36,747 nt of DNA from NCBI GenBank assembly GCA_030667965.1, contig DAOUUW010000008.1, positions 1 through 36,747 on the forward strand. The letters run 5' to 3'. The translations under genes were made by a program, and so were the position numbers. This document shows positions 16,907 through 28,619 of the stretch, in pieces (positions within the stretch are counted from its first letter, which is position 1; the number at the start of each line of letters is the position of its first letter). Source of the stretch: Deltaproteobacteria bacterium (GTDB taxonomy: Bacteria > Desulfobacterota > Desulfobulbia > Desulfobulbales > SURF-16). Below the pieces are notes generated by a model. The model was not told where the DNA came from. It searched no databases and saw only the letters and a program-made list of their open reading frames with translations.

Positions 16907-17970
16907 TGAAGACACAAAGATTTATCCCATTTTTTCTTCTGGCTCTGGTTCTTGCCGGGTTGCAGTTCCTGACCCAGATAACCGACACTTCATATTATCT
17001 GACCCAGATGACCATGACGGCATACTATTCCCTGGTCATTATAGGACTTTGCCTGGTCATGGGCTATGCCGGTCAAATCTCCCTTGGGCATGCCGGTTTT
17101 TTTGCCATCGGCGGCTATACCTCTGCCGTCCTGACAACCTATAACCTTATTCATCTCCTTGAAAAGGGCAACAGCTTTGTTCTTTTTCTTGCCGGCAAAG
17201 GACTGCTGGTTAATGGTGAAAACCTTTACGGAGAATCGCTCCTCTATGTCACACCATGGCTTGCCTGTATTCTCGCCCTCGTCCTGACCGCCCTGATCGC
17301 TTTTTTAATCGGTATTCCGGTGCTGAAACTTAAAGGCCATTATCTTGCCATGGCCACCATGGGTTTTGGTATAATTATTTACCGTGTGGTGCTTGCTTGG
17401 GAAATTATGGGTGAGGCGGACGGTATTTCCGATGTGCCGGGATTCACATTAATGCCCGGCATTACCGTTAATGGTGATTTCAGTAACCGGATACAAAATT
17501 ATTATATTGCCTGCACCATTCTCCTTGTCGCATTTATCCTGCTTCAGAATCTTATACATTCACGTGTAGGTCGGGCATTACGGGCCATTCACGGATCAGA
17601 GGAGGCCGCTGATGCAATGGGTGTCAACACAGCACGGTATAAACTCTACACCTTTGTACTCAGTGCTGTCTTTGCGGCATTGGCCGGTATTTTCCTCACC
17701 CACTACAATGGCGGTATCGGCCCTTCTGAAGCTGGAATCATGAAATCAGTGCGATATGTGGCAATCGTGGCAATCGGCGGCATGGCCAGCATGTGGGGAA
17801 CATTGATAATGGCATCCGTTCTTAACTTTCTTTCCCTGCGCGGCCTGTTTGGTTCCTATGACGATGCTGTTTTCGGGGTTATTCTCATTATTATTATGCT
17901 CTTTGCCCCTGACGGAATACTGCGTCTGCATATCTGGCAACGATTTAAAAAATTTAAAACAGGCAAATAA
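16906..17970 (+). CDS. livM: ABC transporter permease, LivM family
   Basis: GYAGQISLGHAGFFAIGGYTSAVL; AMATMGFGIIIYRV; overlaps the livH stop. Confidence 0.94.
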   Translation: MKTQRFIPFFLLALVLAGLQFLTQITDTSYYLTQMTMTAYYSLVIIGLCLVMGYAGQISLGHAGFFAIGGYTSAVLTTYNLIHLLEKGNSFVLFLAGKGLLVNGENLYGESLLYVTPWLACILALVLTALIAFLIGIPVLKLKGHYLAMATMGFGIIIYRVVLAWEIMGEADGISDVPGFTLMPGITVNGDFSNRIQNYYIACTILLVAFILLQNLIHSRVGRALRAIHGSEEAADAMGVNTARYKLYTFVLSAVFAALAGIFLTHYNGGIGPSEAGIMKSVRYVAIVAIGGMASMWGTLIMASVLNFLSLRGLFGSYDDAVFGVILIIIMLFAPDGILRLHIWQRFKKFKTGK

Positions 17971-17981
17971 ACGAGACTGAA

Positions 17982-18752
17982 ATGACACTTTTAGATGTTA
18001 AAAATGTCAATAAACGCTTTGGTGGACTTCAAGCGGTAAGCGATGTAAGTTTTACCGTGGATCGAGGTATGATCAAGGCCGTCATTGGCCCTAACGGAGC
18101 CGGAAAGACGACACTTTTCAATCTTATCTCCGGCAACACCCCCCTCAACTCCGGCACAATTTCCTTTAACAATAAGAAAATTCATGGCTTTAAACCATAT
18201 CAGGTTGCCCAATGCGGTATTTCCCGCACCTTCCAGAACATCAAACTTTTTCATGATATGACGGCCCTGGAAAACGTCATGGTTGGTCGCCACACGAAAA
18301 GCCGTGCCGGATTTATGGCAGGCATGTTTCATCTGCCGTTTACCTGGGGTGAAGAAAAAGAAATCCGGCATAAATGCCTTGAACTCCTTGAGCTTCTTGA
18401 AATAAGAGAACTGGCGGATGTTGAGGCTACAAGCCTTTCCTTTGGACAGCAGCGTGCCGTGGAGTTTGCCAGAGCACTGGCTTCAGAGCCCGACCTGCTG
18501 CTGCTTGATGAGCCTGCGGCCGGTCTCAATATTTATGAAACTGCCGAGATTGCACGCCTCATCAGCAAAATCCGCTCACAGGGAATAACGGTTCTGCTTG
18601 TTGAACATGACATGTCCCTGGTTATGGATATTTCCGACGAAATTGTTGTTTTAAGTTTCGGCCGGAAAATAGCTGAAGATACACCACGTGAAATACAGCA
18701 GAACAAAGAAGTGATACAAATTTATCTTGGTGACGATGATGTTGAGAATTAA
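17982..18752 (+). CDS. livG: ABC transporter ATP-binding protein, LivG family
   Basis: Walker A GPNGAGKTTLFNLI, signature LSFGQQRAVEFARALA, Walker B DLLLLDEPAAGL. Confidence 0.95.
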   Translation: MTLLDVKNVNKRFGGLQAVSDVSFTVDRGMIKAVIGPNGAGKTTLFNLISGNTPLNSGTISFNNKKIHGFKPYQVAQCGISRTFQNIKLFHDMTALENVMVGRHTKSRAGFMAGMFHLPFTWGEEKEIRHKCLELLELLEIRELADVEATSLSFGQQRAVEFARALASEPDLLLLDEPAAGLNIYETAEIARLISKIRSQGITVLLVEHDMSLVMDISDEIVVLSFGRKIAEDTPREIQQNKEVIQIYLGDDDVEN

Positions 18753-19485
18753 AAACCTGGAGTCAGGTTATGGAAAGCTGCGTGTTTTAAAACGCATCTC
18801 CATGCATGTGGACCCAGGGGAAATCGTCACCATTATCGGTGCCAACGGTGCCGGTAAAACAACACTTCTCTACACAATTGCCGGCATGATTAAAGCTTCT
18901 GACGGTGAAATTGTTTTACTGGGCGACATAATCAGCAATACCAAACCCGAAAAAATAGTTGCTGCCGGCTGCTCTCTCGTGCCTGAAGGACGGCAAGTTT
19001 TTTCTACTCTTTCCGTGCACGAGAACCTTATCCTGGGCGGTTATGTGCAATACAAGAGACAAAAACAGGATACCAAAAAGGAACTACAGAAAATTTATGA
19101 TATTTTCCCTGTTTTAAAAGAACGGGAAAATCAGCTTGCCGGCACTCTTTCCGGTGGAGAGCAACAAATGCTTTCCATGGGGCGCTCCCTGATGGCAAAA
19201 CCGAAACTCATCATGCTGGACGAACCGTCAACCGGCCTGGCCCCACTGATCATTAAAAATATCTTTCAGATTATTTTACAGCTTCAACAATCCGGCAACA
19301 CGGTTCTGCTTGTCGAGCAGAATGCCAAAGCAGCCCTTGGTATCTCCGACCGGGGTTATGTCCTTGAAACAGGTAAAATTATTCTCCAGGGACCGGCTGA
19401 AGACCTCCTTGGCAACAGAGACGTGCAACGGGCCTATCTTGGTCGTGATGTTGCAGCTGAAGGTGCTGTTTGTGAGCTGGATTAG
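18736..19485 (+). CDS. livF: ABC transporter ATP-binding protein, LivF family
   Basis: Walker A GANGAGKTTLLYTI, signature LSGGEQQMLSMGRSLM, Walker B LIMLDEPSTGLAP; overlaps livG end. Confidence 0.95.
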   Translation: MMLRIKNLESGYGKLRVLKRISMHVDPGEIVTIIGANGAGKTTLLYTIAGMIKASDGEIVLLGDIISNTKPEKIVAAGCSLVPEGRQVFSTLSVHENLILGGYVQYKRQKQDTKKELQKIYDIFPVLKERENQLAGTLSGGEQQMLSMGRSLMAKPKLIMLDEPSTGLAPLIIKNIFQIILQLQQSGNTVLLVEQNAKAALGISDRGYVLETGKIILQGPAEDLLGNRDVQRAYLGRDVAAEGAVCELD

Positions 19486-19515
19486 CAGCCATTTATTGAA
19501 TTTGGAGGTTTTGAT

Positions 19516-20814
19516 ATGTACTGGGATGAAACAAAAGAATGTATGCCGCGGGAAAATCTTGAGCAGGTGCAGCTTGAACGGCTCCAATCAACACTTTATC
19601 GAGTTGCAACCCATGTCCCCTTTTACCGTAAAAAGTTCAAAGAACTCAAGGTTGATCCTGACGGATTTCGTTCTCTTGAGGGGCTGAGAAATCTGCCTTT
19701 TACAACAAAGGATGATTTACGCAACAACTATCCTTACGGACTTTTTGCCGTTCCCCTGCGCGATGTTGTCAGAGTTCATGCATCATCAGGCACGACCGGC
19801 ATAGCCACCGTTGTCGGCTACACGAAAAACGACATAAAAAACTGGGCCGATATGGTTGCCCGTGTTCTCACGGCAACTGGTGTGACAAAGGATGATGTTG
19901 TGCAGATAGCTTTCGGCTACGGACTTTTTACCGGCGGTTTCGGCCTGCATTACGGTTCAGAAAGAATCGGTGCTTCAGTTATTCCCATCTCCAGCGGCAA
20001 CACGAAACGGCAGATACAGATCATGCAGGACTTCAAGACCACCACTTTAATCTGCACACCCAGTTATGCCCTGCTCCTTGCCGACAAAATGATGGAAATG
20101 AATATTAACATAAACGCCCTTGCACTGCGATATGGTCTTTTCGGCGGAGAACCATGGTCTGAGGAGATGCGCAGGGAAATTAGCAGCAAGCTCAACATTA
20201 TTGCCACGGACAACTATGGGCTCAGTGAGGTTATGGGACCTGGTGTTGCCGGCGAGTGCAGTCAGTGCAACGGATTGCACATCAATGAAGACCATTTCCT
20301 GGTTGAGGTCATCAATCCTGACACCATGGAACCTGTTGAACCGGGTGACCTGGGAGAACTTGTATTCACCACCCTGACCAAGGAAGCTTTCCCTGTTATC
20401 CGCTACCGGACCCGTGATCTTGCACGGCTTCTTCCCGAACCCTGCCCGTGTGGTCGTACATTTCGCCGAATGAGCCGGGTCATTGGTCGCACAGACGACA
20501 TGCTTATCATCAAGGGAGTCAATGTCTACCCGATGCAGATTGAATCAATTCTTTTTGATATCAAGGGCACGGAACCACATTACCAAATCGTTGTTGAAAG
20601 GGAGGGCCGTCTTGACAAGGTGACTGTGCTGGTTGAGGTAATGGAATCCATCTTTTTTGACCAGATGAAAAAACAGAGGCAACTGATAGACCATATCAAA
20701 AAAAAGCTGACCTCTGAACTTGGAATCGATGTTGATGTCAAGCTCGTTGAAGAAAAAACACTGGAGCGCTTTGAAGGGAAGGCAAAAAGAGTTATAGATA
20801 AACGCAATCTTTAA
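19516..20814 (+). CDS. paaK: Phenylacetate-CoA ligase-type arylacetate-CoA ligase (copy 2)
   Basis: [74 protein letters not shown]; paralogous along its length to 12797-14098. Confidence 0.93.
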   Translation: MYWDETKECMPRENLEQVQLERLQSTLYRVATHVPFYRKKFKELKVDPDGFRSLEGLRNLPFTTKDDLRNNYPYGLFAVPLRDVVRVHASSGTTGIATVVGYTKNDIKNWADMVARVLTATGVTKDDVVQIAFGYGLFTGGFGLHYGSERIGASVIPISSGNTKRQIQIMQDFKTTTLICTPSYALLLADKMMEMNININALALRYGLFGGEPWSEEMRREISSKLNIIATDNYGLSEVMGPGVAGECSQCNGLHINEDHFLVEVINPDTMEPVEPGDLGELVFTTLTKEAFPVIRYRTRDLARLLPEPCPCGRTFRRMSRVIGRTDDMLIIKGVNVYPMQIESILFDIKGTEPHYQIVVEREGRLDKVTVLVEVMESIFFDQMKKQRQLIDHIKKKLTSELGIDVDVKLVEEKTLERFEGKAKRVIDKRNL

Positions 20815-20816
20815 AC

Positions 20817-20849
20817 ATAAAAAAAGCCCGCCATTAAGGCGGGCTTTTT
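20817..20849. terminator. Bidirectional intrinsic terminator between paaK (copy 2) and the cold-shock gene
   Basis: aaaaaaagcccgcc-attaa-ggcgggcttttt: 7-bp GC stem with A-tract and T-tract on opposite sides. Confidence 0.9.
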
Positions 20850-20872
20850 AATATAATGTAATAGAAAAAAGC

Positions 20873-21073
20873 TTAACGTTTCCTTACATTAGCTGCGGCA
20901 GGTCCTTTTTGACCATCTACAATATCAAAAACTACAGCCTGGCCCTCACCCAAGGTCTTAAAGCCTTCCTCTTCAATTGCTGAAAAATGCACAAACACAT
21001 CATCGCCATCTTCGCGTTCAATAAAACCAAAACCCTTTGACTCATTAAACCACTTAACTTTTCCTTCTACCAT
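20873..21073 (-). CDS. Cold-shock protein, CspA family
   Basis: [32 protein letters not shown]; 66 aa. Confidence 0.96.
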   Translation of the reverse strand: MVEGKVKWFNESKGFGFIEREDGDDVFVHFSAIEEEGFKTLGEGQAVVFDIVDGQKGPAAANVRKR

Positions 21074-21251
21074 CTTGCTGCTCCTTCATTCCCTTCAGGA
21101 ATACTTAAAAAAATAAAAAAATTACATATTTCGCAGGTTAGAATAATAAATTTACCCTAAAAAACGTAAATCCTACAAAAAATGTAAATGTACTGACTTT
21201 AGCTAATACCAAAAGAATTAGACCAAAGCAAGAAACTTTTACTATTTCCAT

Positions 21252-21283
21252 AAAAAAACCCGGAACACGTTATATGTCCCAGG
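21252..21283 (-). terminator. Terminator of the ribosomal superoperon
   Basis: Minus strand cctgggaca-tataacg-tgttccggg (9 bp with two G-U pairs), then ttttttt, downstream of rplQ. Confidence 0.75.
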
Positions 21284-21315
21284 TAAAAATAACTCAAAAA
21301 TGAAAAACTAATTTT

Positions 21316-21702
21316 TTAGTTGCCGGCGTTATTTCCTGATTCAGCCTGATAATTTACAAGCTCAATAATGGCCATTGGTGCGGCATCCCCGATCCTGTTA
21401 CCGGTCTGAATAATACGAGTATAGCCACCATTCCTGTCCATATATTCGTTGCTCAGCTTATCAAAAAGCTTATCAACAACTCTTTTGTCACGAATAAAGG
21501 AAAGAGCCTGACGTCTTGCGTGCAAATCACCACGCTTGCCAAGAGAAATCATTTTATCAGCAACTTTACGAAGTTCTTTTGCTTTCGGAGTTGTGGTAAC
21601 TATTCTCTCATGCTCAAGTAAAGAAGTAACCATATTACGCATCAAAGCCTTACGATGTGCAGTGGTGCGACCAAGTCTTCTTCCTGTTTTTCTATGCCTC
21701 AT
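21316..21702 (-). CDS. rplQ: 50S ribosomal protein L17
   Basis: [37 protein letters not shown]. Confidence 0.98.
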   Translation of the reverse strand: MRHRKTGRRLGRTTAHRKALMRNMVTSLLEHERIVTTTPKAKELRKVADKMISLGKRGDLHARRQALSFIRDKRVVDKLFDKLSNEYMDRNGGYTRIIQTGNRIGDAAPMAIIELVNYQAESGNNAGN

Positions 21703-22768
21703 TGTTTAACCTCACATCATCCTGATCATCAGCGATAGATGATTCAGGTGGTTCCCAATTATCTATTTTCATACCAAGTGAAAGATCCATCACTGAAAGA
21801 AGCTGCTTAATTTCATTGAGTGATTTTCTGCCAAAATTCTTTGTTTTAAGCATTTCGGCTTCTGTTTTCTGTACTAGTTCACCGATAAAACATATTTGAG
21901 CATTACGCAGGCAATTAGCAGAACGAACAGAGAGCTCCAAATCTTCAACACTTCGAGATAAACCTGGATTAACCTCATTATCATCAAAATCATCTTTCTT
22001 TTCTACAATTTGAGGTTCAACCTGTTTTTCATCAAAATTGATAAAAACATTCATCTGCTCTTTCTGGATTTTAGCTGCATATGCAAGCGCATCTTCAGGC
22101 TTTACGCTCCCGTCGGTATGTATTTCCATGGTCAGCTTATCATAGTCGGTACGCTGACCTATACGGGATTGGCTGACAATTGTTTTGACTTTTTTTATCG
22201 GTGTAAAAATAGCATCTACAGGGATAACACCAACAGCCTGGTCTTCATGTTTATTTTTTTCTGCAGGAGAATAGCCCTTGCCCCATTTTACCTCAAACTC
22301 GGCAACAAACTGACCATCACCACTTATTGTACAGATATGTTTATCAGGATTCATAACCTCAACAAAAGCACCTGTAATTATATCAGCAGCAGTAACCGAA
22401 CCTTTCTCTCTCTTCTCAATCTTGACAATAGCTGTTTCATCATGAAAAAGCTTTAAGCGTACTTCTTTTAAATTCAATATGATTTCAGTCACATCTTCCA
22501 ATATACCCGGAAGTGTGGAGAACTCGTGCAATGCACCGTCTATTTTAACGGCAGTAATCGCAGCGCCCTGTACAGAAGAAAGAAGTATTCGCCTCAATCC
22601 ATTGCCAATGGTGGTTGCAAAACCCCGTTCTAGTGGCTGGCATATAAATTTACCATAGCTCTCAGTATGGGTATGCTTGTCAACTTCTAAAGGATTAGCT
22701 ACAATAAGATCGCGCCAATTACGATAAAATGGAGTAGATTCCTGAATCAGGATTTCCTCATTTGTCAT
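21692..22768 (-). CDS. rpoA: RNA polymerase alpha subunit
   Basis: [28 protein letters not shown]-terminal [47 protein letters not shown]. Confidence 0.98.
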   Translation of the reverse strand: MTNEEILIQESTPFYRNWRDLIVANPLEVDKHTHTESYGKFICQPLERGFATTIGNGLRRILLSSVQGAAITAVKIDGALHEFSTLPGILEDVTEIILNLKEVRLKLFHDETAIVKIEKREKGSVTAADIITGAFVEVMNPDKHICTISGDGQFVAEFEVKWGKGYSPAEKNKHEDQAVGVIPVDAIFTPIKKVKTIVSQSRIGQRTDYDKLTMEIHTDGSVKPEDALAYAAKIQKEQMNVFINFDEKQVEPQIVEKKDDFDDNEVNPGLSRSVEDLELSVRSANCLRNAQICFIGELVQKTEAEMLKTKNFGRKSLNEIKQLLSVMDLSLGMKIDNWEPPESSIADDQDDVRLNNEA

Positions 22769-22819
22769 TATAATTCTCTTGGTCTATTTCCAAATAGTCA
22801 AAGGGAGTAACATTAACCA

Positions 22820-23449
22820 TTACTTGGAATAAAGTTCGACAATAAGCTGTTCCTGGATCGGCATGGTAATATCCTGCCTTTCAGGCATGGCTTTAGCTTT
22901 ACCACTAAAGTTGGTTTGATCAAGTTCAAGCCAGTTAGGAATCCCACGGCGGGCAACAGCTTCAAGGCTGTCAGTAATTGCTTCAATCTTACGACTTTTT
23001 TCTCGGATGGAAATAACATCATTCACAGAAACAAAAAATGAAGGTATATTTACTTTTTTACCGTTTATCAGAACATGGCTATGCTTTACAAGTTGCCTGC
23101 CCTGTGTCCTTGAGGACGCAAAACCCAACCTGAAAACTACATTATCAAGCCTTCTTTCGAGCAGAACAAGGAGATTTTCACCTGCTACGCCTTTTGCTCT
23201 CTCAGCCTGCTCAAAGTACCTTCTAAATTGGCCCTCAAGCATGCCGTAAGCACGGCGCACTTTCTGCTTTTCTCTCAACTGAATAGAGTAATCAGATTCC
23301 TTCCTCATCCTGGCCTGCCCATGCTGCCCAGGAGGAAATGCCCTTCTTTCAAAAGCGCATTTATCAGAATAACACCTGTCTCCTTTCAGAAACAATTTAA
23401 TTTTTTCTCTGCGGCATTGCCTGCAGACCGCTCCTCTATATCTTGCCAA
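22820..23449 (-). CDS. rpsD: 30S ribosomal protein S4 (zinc-binding, C+ form)
   Basis: [65 protein letters not shown]. Confidence 0.97.
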   Translation of the reverse strand: MARYRGAVCRQCRREKIKLFLKGDRCYSDKCAFERRAFPPGQHGQARMRKESDYSIQLREKQKVRRAYGMLEGQFRRYFEQAERAKGVAGENLLVLLERRLDNVVFRLGFASSRTQGRQLVKHSHVLINGKKVNIPSFFVSVNDVISIREKSRKIEAITDSLEAVARRGIPNWLELDQTNFSGKAKAMPERQDITMPIQEQLIVELYSK

Positions 23450-23511
23450 TGTATCCCTCCGTTATTACATGTTCAATAACGTTTCGGTCATAAAATTTCT
23501 AATTACGCTGC

Positions 23512-23904
23512 TTATACTCTTCTTCTCTTGGGAGGCTTACAGCCATTATGAGGAACAGGGGTAACATCACAGATCCTGCTCACTTCAAAACCGACCGATT
23601 GTAAAGTACGAATCGCAGATTCCCTGCCGGGACCTGGGCCCTTTACCTTAACCTCTACTTTACGCATACCATGTTCCATTGCAACCTTCGCAGCAGTCTC
23701 TACAGCATTCTGTGCGGCAAAAGGAGTACTTTTTCTAGAACCTTTAAAACCCAAAACTCCGGAACTAGACCACGATATAACATTGCCCTGCTTATCAGAA
23801 ATGGTAATCAGGGTATTATTAAAAGTAGATTTTATATGAACAATACCTTCCGGTACATTCTTTTTTTCTTTACGCTTAGTGGTACGTTTCTTCGGACTAG
23901 CCAT
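23512..23904 (-). CDS. rpsK: 30S ribosomal protein S11
   Basis: [43 protein letters not shown]. Confidence 0.98.
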   Translation of the reverse strand: MASPKKRTTKRKEKKNVPEGIVHIKSTFNNTLITISDKQGNVISWSSSGVLGFKGSRKSTPFAAQNAVETAAKVAMEHGMRKVEVKVKGPGPGRESAIRTLQSVGFEVSRICDVTPVPHNGCKPPKRRRV

Positions 23905-23947
23905 GTATTTCTCCTGTTCAAGTCCTTTTTAATGCAGACAAAAAAAA

Positions 23948-24316
23948 TTATTTTTTACGTGAACCTGGTGTACGTCGAGGACCTTTTCTTGTCCTGGCAT
24001 TTGTTTTTGTCCTCTGGCCTCTGGCAGGAAGACTACGGCGATGTCTGATTCCACGATAGCAACCTAAATCCATCAGGCGCTTAATATCCATTGCTACTTC
24101 ACGCCTCCTATCACCCTCTACAGGGTAATCAGCGTCAATAATTTGTCGTATAGTAACTGCATCTTCATCAGTAAGAGAATCACTATTCATCGTACGTGAT
24201 AATCCTGCCTGATCAAGAATCTTTTTTGATGTTGTACGGCCTATACCATGAATATAGGTAAGGGCTATTTCCATGTGTTTATTTTTGGGTAAATCTATGC
24301 CTGCAATACGAGCCAA
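23948..24316 (-). CDS. rpsM: 30S ribosomal protein S13
   Basis: [51 protein letters not shown]. Confidence 0.98.
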   Translation of the reverse strand: MARIAGIDLPKNKHMEIALTYIHGIGRTTSKKILDQAGLSRTMNSDSLTDEDAVTIRQIIDADYPVEGDRRREVAMDIKRLMDLGCYRGIRHRRSLPARGQRTKTNARTRKGPRRTPGSRKK

Positions 24317-24343
24317 GGGGCTACCTCCCGATTATCTTTCCGG

Positions 24344-24457
24344 CTATCCCTGCCGTTGTTTATGTTTTTTAACCTTGCATGCAACACGGACAACCCCTTT
24401 GCGCTTATATACTTTGCAATCGCTGCACATTTTTTTAACTGATGCACGTACTTTCAT
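24344..24457 (-). CDS. rpmJ: 50S ribosomal protein L36 (C+ form)
   Basis: My own translation of the minus strand: [37 protein letters not shown]; below the ORF-track length cutoff. Confidence 0.96.
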   Translation of the reverse strand: MKVRASVKKMCSDCKVYKRKGVVRVACKVKKHKQRQG

Positions 24458-24472
24458 ATTTTATCCTTGCTG

Positions 24473-24706
24473 TTAATTCTTTTTTTGATTCCGGGACCTG
24501 AACGTAACTCTACCTCGAGTCAAATCGTAGGGTGAAAGCTCAATAGTAACTCTGTCACCAGGCAATATTTTTATGAAATGCATACGCATTTTACCGGAAA
24601 TATGTGCCAACACCTTATGTCCATTGTCAAGCTCCACACGAAACATTGCATTGGGCAAAGGTTCGATTATTGTCCCTTCTACAGAAATGGCTTCTTCTTT
24701 AGCCAT
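24473..24706 (-). CDS. infA: Translation initiation factor IF-1
   Basis: [69 protein letters not shown]. Confidence 0.97.
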   Translation of the reverse strand: MAKEEAISVEGTIIEPLPNAMFRVELDNGHKVLAHISGKMRMHFIKILPGDRVTIELSPYDLTRGRVTFRSRNQKKN

Positions 24707-24823
24707 AAAAATAATTCCTTATCAAGCAGGTAAAACTGATTCTCTTATAATCGATTCATAAAAAAAACAATTTATTATCATAACATATTTTATACGAATT
24801 TCAAAATTAAAATATCTAAAAAA

Positions 24824-25591
24824 TTAACTTTCTGTGCCGTAACTCAATATTAAAGGACCATCTTCGGTTACAGCAACAGAATGCTCAAAATGCGCAGAAA
24901 GGCTTTTGTCACTGGTTACTACAGTCCATCCATCACGCAGAACCTTTACTTCATAGCCTCCGGCATTAACCATCGGCTCAATGGCAATAACCATACCGGG
25001 CAGAAGTTTAGCTGATCTCTCATTCCGATTATAATTTGGCACCTCAGGTGGTTCATGCAGAGATTGACCAATGCCGTGTCCTACAAATTGACGAACAACA
25101 GAATAACCAGCCTGCTCAACATAATTTTGAACAGCCTGTGAAATATCAGATACCCTATTGCCAACCCTAACCTGTTCAATGCCATTGAACAGAGATCCAC
25201 GGGTAACGTTCAAAAGTTTTTCAGCGGCAGAATCAATTTTGCCGACAGGAAGTGTTACAGCTGCATCTCCAAAGAAACCTTTATATTTTACGCCAAAATC
25301 AATACTGAGAATATCACCTTCTTTTAAAACAACCTTTTTAGAAGGAATACCATGAACAACTTGTTCATTTAATGACACACAGAGACTTCCAGGAAACCCT
25401 CTATACCCTTTAAAAGCAGGAACAGAGCCTTTACTGCGAGCAAATTTTTCAGCTAATTTATCTAATTCTAAAGTTGTAACTCCGGGTTTTATATAATCCC
25501 TGAGCATAGATAGCGTCTGTGCCACTATCTGATTTGCCTCCTTCATAATCACAATCTGTGAAGGAGACTTTAAAATAATTACTGAAGCCAT
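24824..25591 (-). CDS. map: Methionine aminopeptidase, type I
   Basis: FPGSLCVSLNEQVVHGIPS, LSIDFGVKYKGFFGDAAVT, FVGHGIGQSLHEPPEVPNY, GMVIAIEPM. Confidence 0.97.
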   Translation of the reverse strand: MASVIILKSPSQIVIMKEANQIVAQTLSMLRDYIKPGVTTLELDKLAEKFARSKGSVPAFKGYRGFPGSLCVSLNEQVVHGIPSKKVVLKEGDILSIDFGVKYKGFFGDAAVTLPVGKIDSAAEKLLNVTRGSLFNGIEQVRVGNRVSDISQAVQNYVEQAGYSVVRQFVGHGIGQSLHEPPEVPNYNRNERSAKLLPGMVIAIEPMVNAGGYEVKVLRDGWTVVTSDKSLSAHFEHSVAVTEDGPLILSYGTES

Positions 25592-25604
25592 AAGAATTCC
25601 GGAT

Positions 25605-26915
25605 TTACCGTCTGCCCTTAATACGTCCTGTCTTTAAAAAACCGTCATAATTGCGTGAAATTGAATGCGACTCTATTTGTGAAAGAGTATCAATAGCAAC
25701 ACCCACAACAATCAACAAGGCTGTACCGCCAAAATAAAAGGGAACATTCAACTGGTCTATTAATATCGTCGGCAGCACACAGACAAGACTGACATAAATA
25801 GCACCAATAACAGTTAAACGGGTGATAACTTTATCAATAAATTCAGCGGTGCGTTTACCCGGTCGAACACCAGGGATAAAGCCACCGTTCTTTTTTAAAT
25901 TCTCTGATACATCTACCGGGTTAAAAGTGACTGCAGTATAAAAAAAGCAGAAAAAGACAATCATTCCAACAAAGAGCAGCGTATGAAGAGGACTTCCCCA
26001 AGCCAACAAAGATGAAGCTCGCTGTATCCAGTCAACCTGAATAAACCCGCCAATCGTTGCCGGAAACATCATAATAGAGGATGCAAAAATCGGCGGAATA
26101 ACACCGGATATATTTATCTTAAGAGGGAGATGGGATCTCTGCCCGCCATACATCTGACGTCCAACCATCCGCTTTGCATACTGTATGGGGATTCTGCGCT
26201 GGGCTGTCTCAAAAAATATAATAATACCTATTACACCGACCATCATGACAAGCAAAATCGGCAGAAAAATCAAAGTCATCTCACCGGTGCTGAACATCTT
26301 AAATGTATTAACAATGGCAGCCGGTAATCTGGCAACAATACCTGCAAAAATAATCAATGATATTCCATTGCCTATACCCCGTTCCGTCACCTGCTCACCA
26401 AGCCACATTAAAAAGGCGGTACCCGAGGTCAGAGTCAAAATGGTCATAAGCCTGAAAGCCCAACCGGGATCTATGACAATCATTTCATTTCCGACAGGAG
26501 CAGCCATGCCTTCAAGCCCGATACTAATCATCGTAGACTGAATAATACTAAGGCCGACAGTGGCATACCGGGTGTATTGGGTAATCTTTCTCCGTCCGGC
26601 TTCACCCTCTTTTTTCAATGCCTCAAGATGCGGAACAACCACAGTCAAAAGCTGAAAAATAATCGATGCGCTGATATAGGGCATAATTCCAAGGGCAAAA
26701 ATAGAAAAATTTTCTAAAGCGCCACCGGAGAACATGTTAAACATGCCAAAAAGCGTGCCTGCATTTTTTTCAAAAAAGGCTGCAAGAGCCTCTCCATTAA
26801 TCCCAGTGGTGGGGATCTGCACACCTGCACGATATACTGCAAGCATGAAAAGCGTAAACGTTATACGTTTTCTCAGCTCAGGTACAGTTGCAACACTTTG
26901 TAAAGCACCTGCCAT
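25605..26915 (-). CDS. secY: Protein translocase subunit SecY
   Basis: [83 protein letters not shown]. Confidence 0.98.
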   Translation of the reverse strand: MAGALQSVATVPELRKRITFTLFMLAVYRAGVQIPTTGINGEALAAFFEKNAGTLFGMFNMFSGGALENFSIFALGIMPYISASIIFQLLTVVVPHLEALKKEGEAGRRKITQYTRYATVGLSIIQSTMISIGLEGMAAPVGNEMIVIDPGWAFRLMTILTLTSGTAFLMWLGEQVTERGIGNGISLIIFAGIVARLPAAIVNTFKMFSTGEMTLIFLPILLVMMVGVIGIIIFFETAQRRIPIQYAKRMVGRQMYGGQRSHLPLKINISGVIPPIFASSIMMFPATIGGFIQVDWIQRASSLLAWGSPLHTLLFVGMIVFFCFFYTAVTFNPVDVSENLKKNGGFIPGVRPGKRTAEFIDKVITRLTVIGAIYVSLVCVLPTILIDQLNVPFYFGGTALLIVVGVAIDTLSQIESHSISRNYDGFLKTGRIKGRR

Positions 26916-26929
26916 TGAATTACCCCTGT

Positions 26930-27367
26930 CTATTCGATGGTTCCGCCCGCGCTCTCAATTTTACGGCGGGCACCATCGCTGACTTTATCTACTGCAACAA
27001 TAAATTTTTTAGATATATCCCCATCTCCAAGGATTTTAACGAAAGAATCCTTGGCTTTTATAAGCCCTGCATTTATCAATGCGTCGCGGTCAACTCTACT
27101 GTCACTTTCGAGTTTCTCAAGATCCCTGACATTAACAATTGCAAATTCCTTACGAAAAATATTATTAAATCCACGCTTGGGCAACCTGCGTTGCAGAGGC
27201 ATCTGACCGCCTTCAAATCCCGGTTTAATTCCACTACCGGAACGAGCCTTGAAACCCTTATGACCACGACCTGAAGTTTTACCATGACCTGAACCATGGC
27301 CTCTACCGAGACGTTTTTTCTGCTTACGTGCACCCTTTTGAGGGGATAGATTTGATAATGAAAGCAT
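26930..27367 (-). CDS. rplO: 50S ribosomal protein L15
   Basis: [41 protein letters not shown]. Confidence 0.97.
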   Translation of the reverse strand: MLSLSNLSPQKGARKQKKRLGRGHGSGHGKTSGRGHKGFKARSGSGIKPGFEGGQMPLQRRLPKRGFNNIFRKEFAIVNVRDLEKLESDSRVDRDALINAGLIKAKDSFVKILGDGDISKKFIVAVDKVSDGARRKIESAGGTIE

Positions 27368-27549
27368 TATATCTCCTCCACAGCAACAAGATGTTGGACC
27401 TTATTGATCATTCCCCGAATTTCAGGAGTATCTTTACGAACAATTATTTTGCTCGTTTTAGTAAGACCCAATCCCGTAACAGTAGCTCGAATCTTCTCTG
27501 TGCTGCCTATCACGCTTTTTGTTAATATAATTTTAAGCTCTTTTGCCAT
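27367..27549 (-). CDS. rpmD: 50S ribosomal protein L30
   Basis: [55 protein letters not shown]. Confidence 0.95.
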   Translation of the reverse strand: MAKELKIILTKSVIGSTEKIRATVTGLGLTKTSKIIVRKDTPEIRGMINKVQHLVAVEEI

Positions 27550-27652
27550 GACCATACCTGTTAAAAACCTGTTACCAATAAATCAGGAACAGGTTTTGAC
27601 AATTTATTTATGTAAAATGTGTTTTGTTAATTCAATGGAGGAGGTAGAAGCA

Positions 27653-28159
27653 TTAAACCAGAATCTCTTCGACTGTCATTCCCCTCTGTGCGGCAATCTT
27701 CTCAACACTACGTAATCTCCGCAGTCCATCCATTGTCGCCTTGACAAGATTATGGGGGTTATGCGAACCAAGACATTTAGTGAGTATATTCTGCACTCCT
27801 GCGGCCTCAAGTACAGCACGAACAGCTCCACCGGCAATAACACCTGTACCGGCGGATGCAGGCTTCAGCATTACCTTGCCGGCTCCATACTTACCGTCAA
27901 TTTCATGGGGTATACTCACATCAGTAATGGAAACAGGCTTCATGTCTTTTCTTGCTCTTTCAACACCTTTACGGATAGCTTCCGGAACCTGATTGGCTTT
28001 ACCCAATCCATATCCAACACTACCATTTCCATCGCCCACAACAACGATTGCACTAAAGCTGAACCTTCGACCACCCTTGACAACCTTAGCAACCCTGTTG
28101 ATAAAAACAATCTTTTCGATAAGTTGATCATCCATCTTATCGTTTTTGAAATCAGCCAA
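27653..28159 (-). CDS. rpsE: 30S ribosomal protein S5
   Basis: [51 protein letters not shown]. Confidence 0.98.
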   Translation of the reverse strand: MADFKNDKMDDQLIEKIVFINRVAKVVKGGRRFSFSAIVVVGDGNGSVGYGLGKANQVPEAIRKGVERARKDMKPVSITDVSIPHEIDGKYGAGKVMLKPASAGTGVIAGGAVRAVLEAAGVQNILTKCLGSHNPHNLVKATMDGLRRLRSVEKIAAQRGMTVEEILV

Positions 28160-28221
28160 CTTGAACCCCCAAATAATGCGTATAGTTTAAATGGAAAATG
28201 CTATACAAGTCATAAATAAAT

Positions 28222-28587
28222 CTAAAAGCGCAGACCACCTTCGCGCGCACCGTCAGATAAAGCCTTTACTCGTCCATGATAAATATAACCACCCCTATCA
28301 AAGACAACTTTCTCCAAACCATGGGCTTTCATTTTTTCAGCGAGTAATTTACCGACCTGACGTGCCTGCTCTTTTTTACTGTTACCTTCCGCATCACTAA
28401 AGGCCTTATCACAGGTAGACATAGAGCAGAGCGTGTGTCCGGCTACATCGTCGATAACCTGTGCATAAATATGTTTGGCACTTTTAAATACACGAAGTCG
28501 GGGCACTTCTTGAGTCCCGGAAATTTTTTTTCTTATTCTTTTAACACGTTTGTTACGTGCAACTACCTTTGGATTTGTTTTCGACAT
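28222..28587 (-). CDS. rplR: 50S ribosomal protein L18
   Basis: [60 protein letters not shown]. Confidence 0.97.
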   Translation of the reverse strand: MSKTNPKVVARNKRVKRIRKKISGTQEVPRLRVFKSAKHIYAQVIDDVAGHTLCSMSTCDKAFSDAEGNSKKEQARQVGKLLAEKMKAHGLEKVVFDRGGYIYHGRVKALSDGAREGGLRF

Positions 28588-28619
28588 TATCGTGACCTGA
28601 TTAATTCGAGATTACTCTG

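Noticed and set aside
21692-21702. rplQ/rpoA overlap, and map following secY without adk
   Set aside because: Small overlaps and adk-less secY-map order are ordinary variation in ribosomal superoperons.
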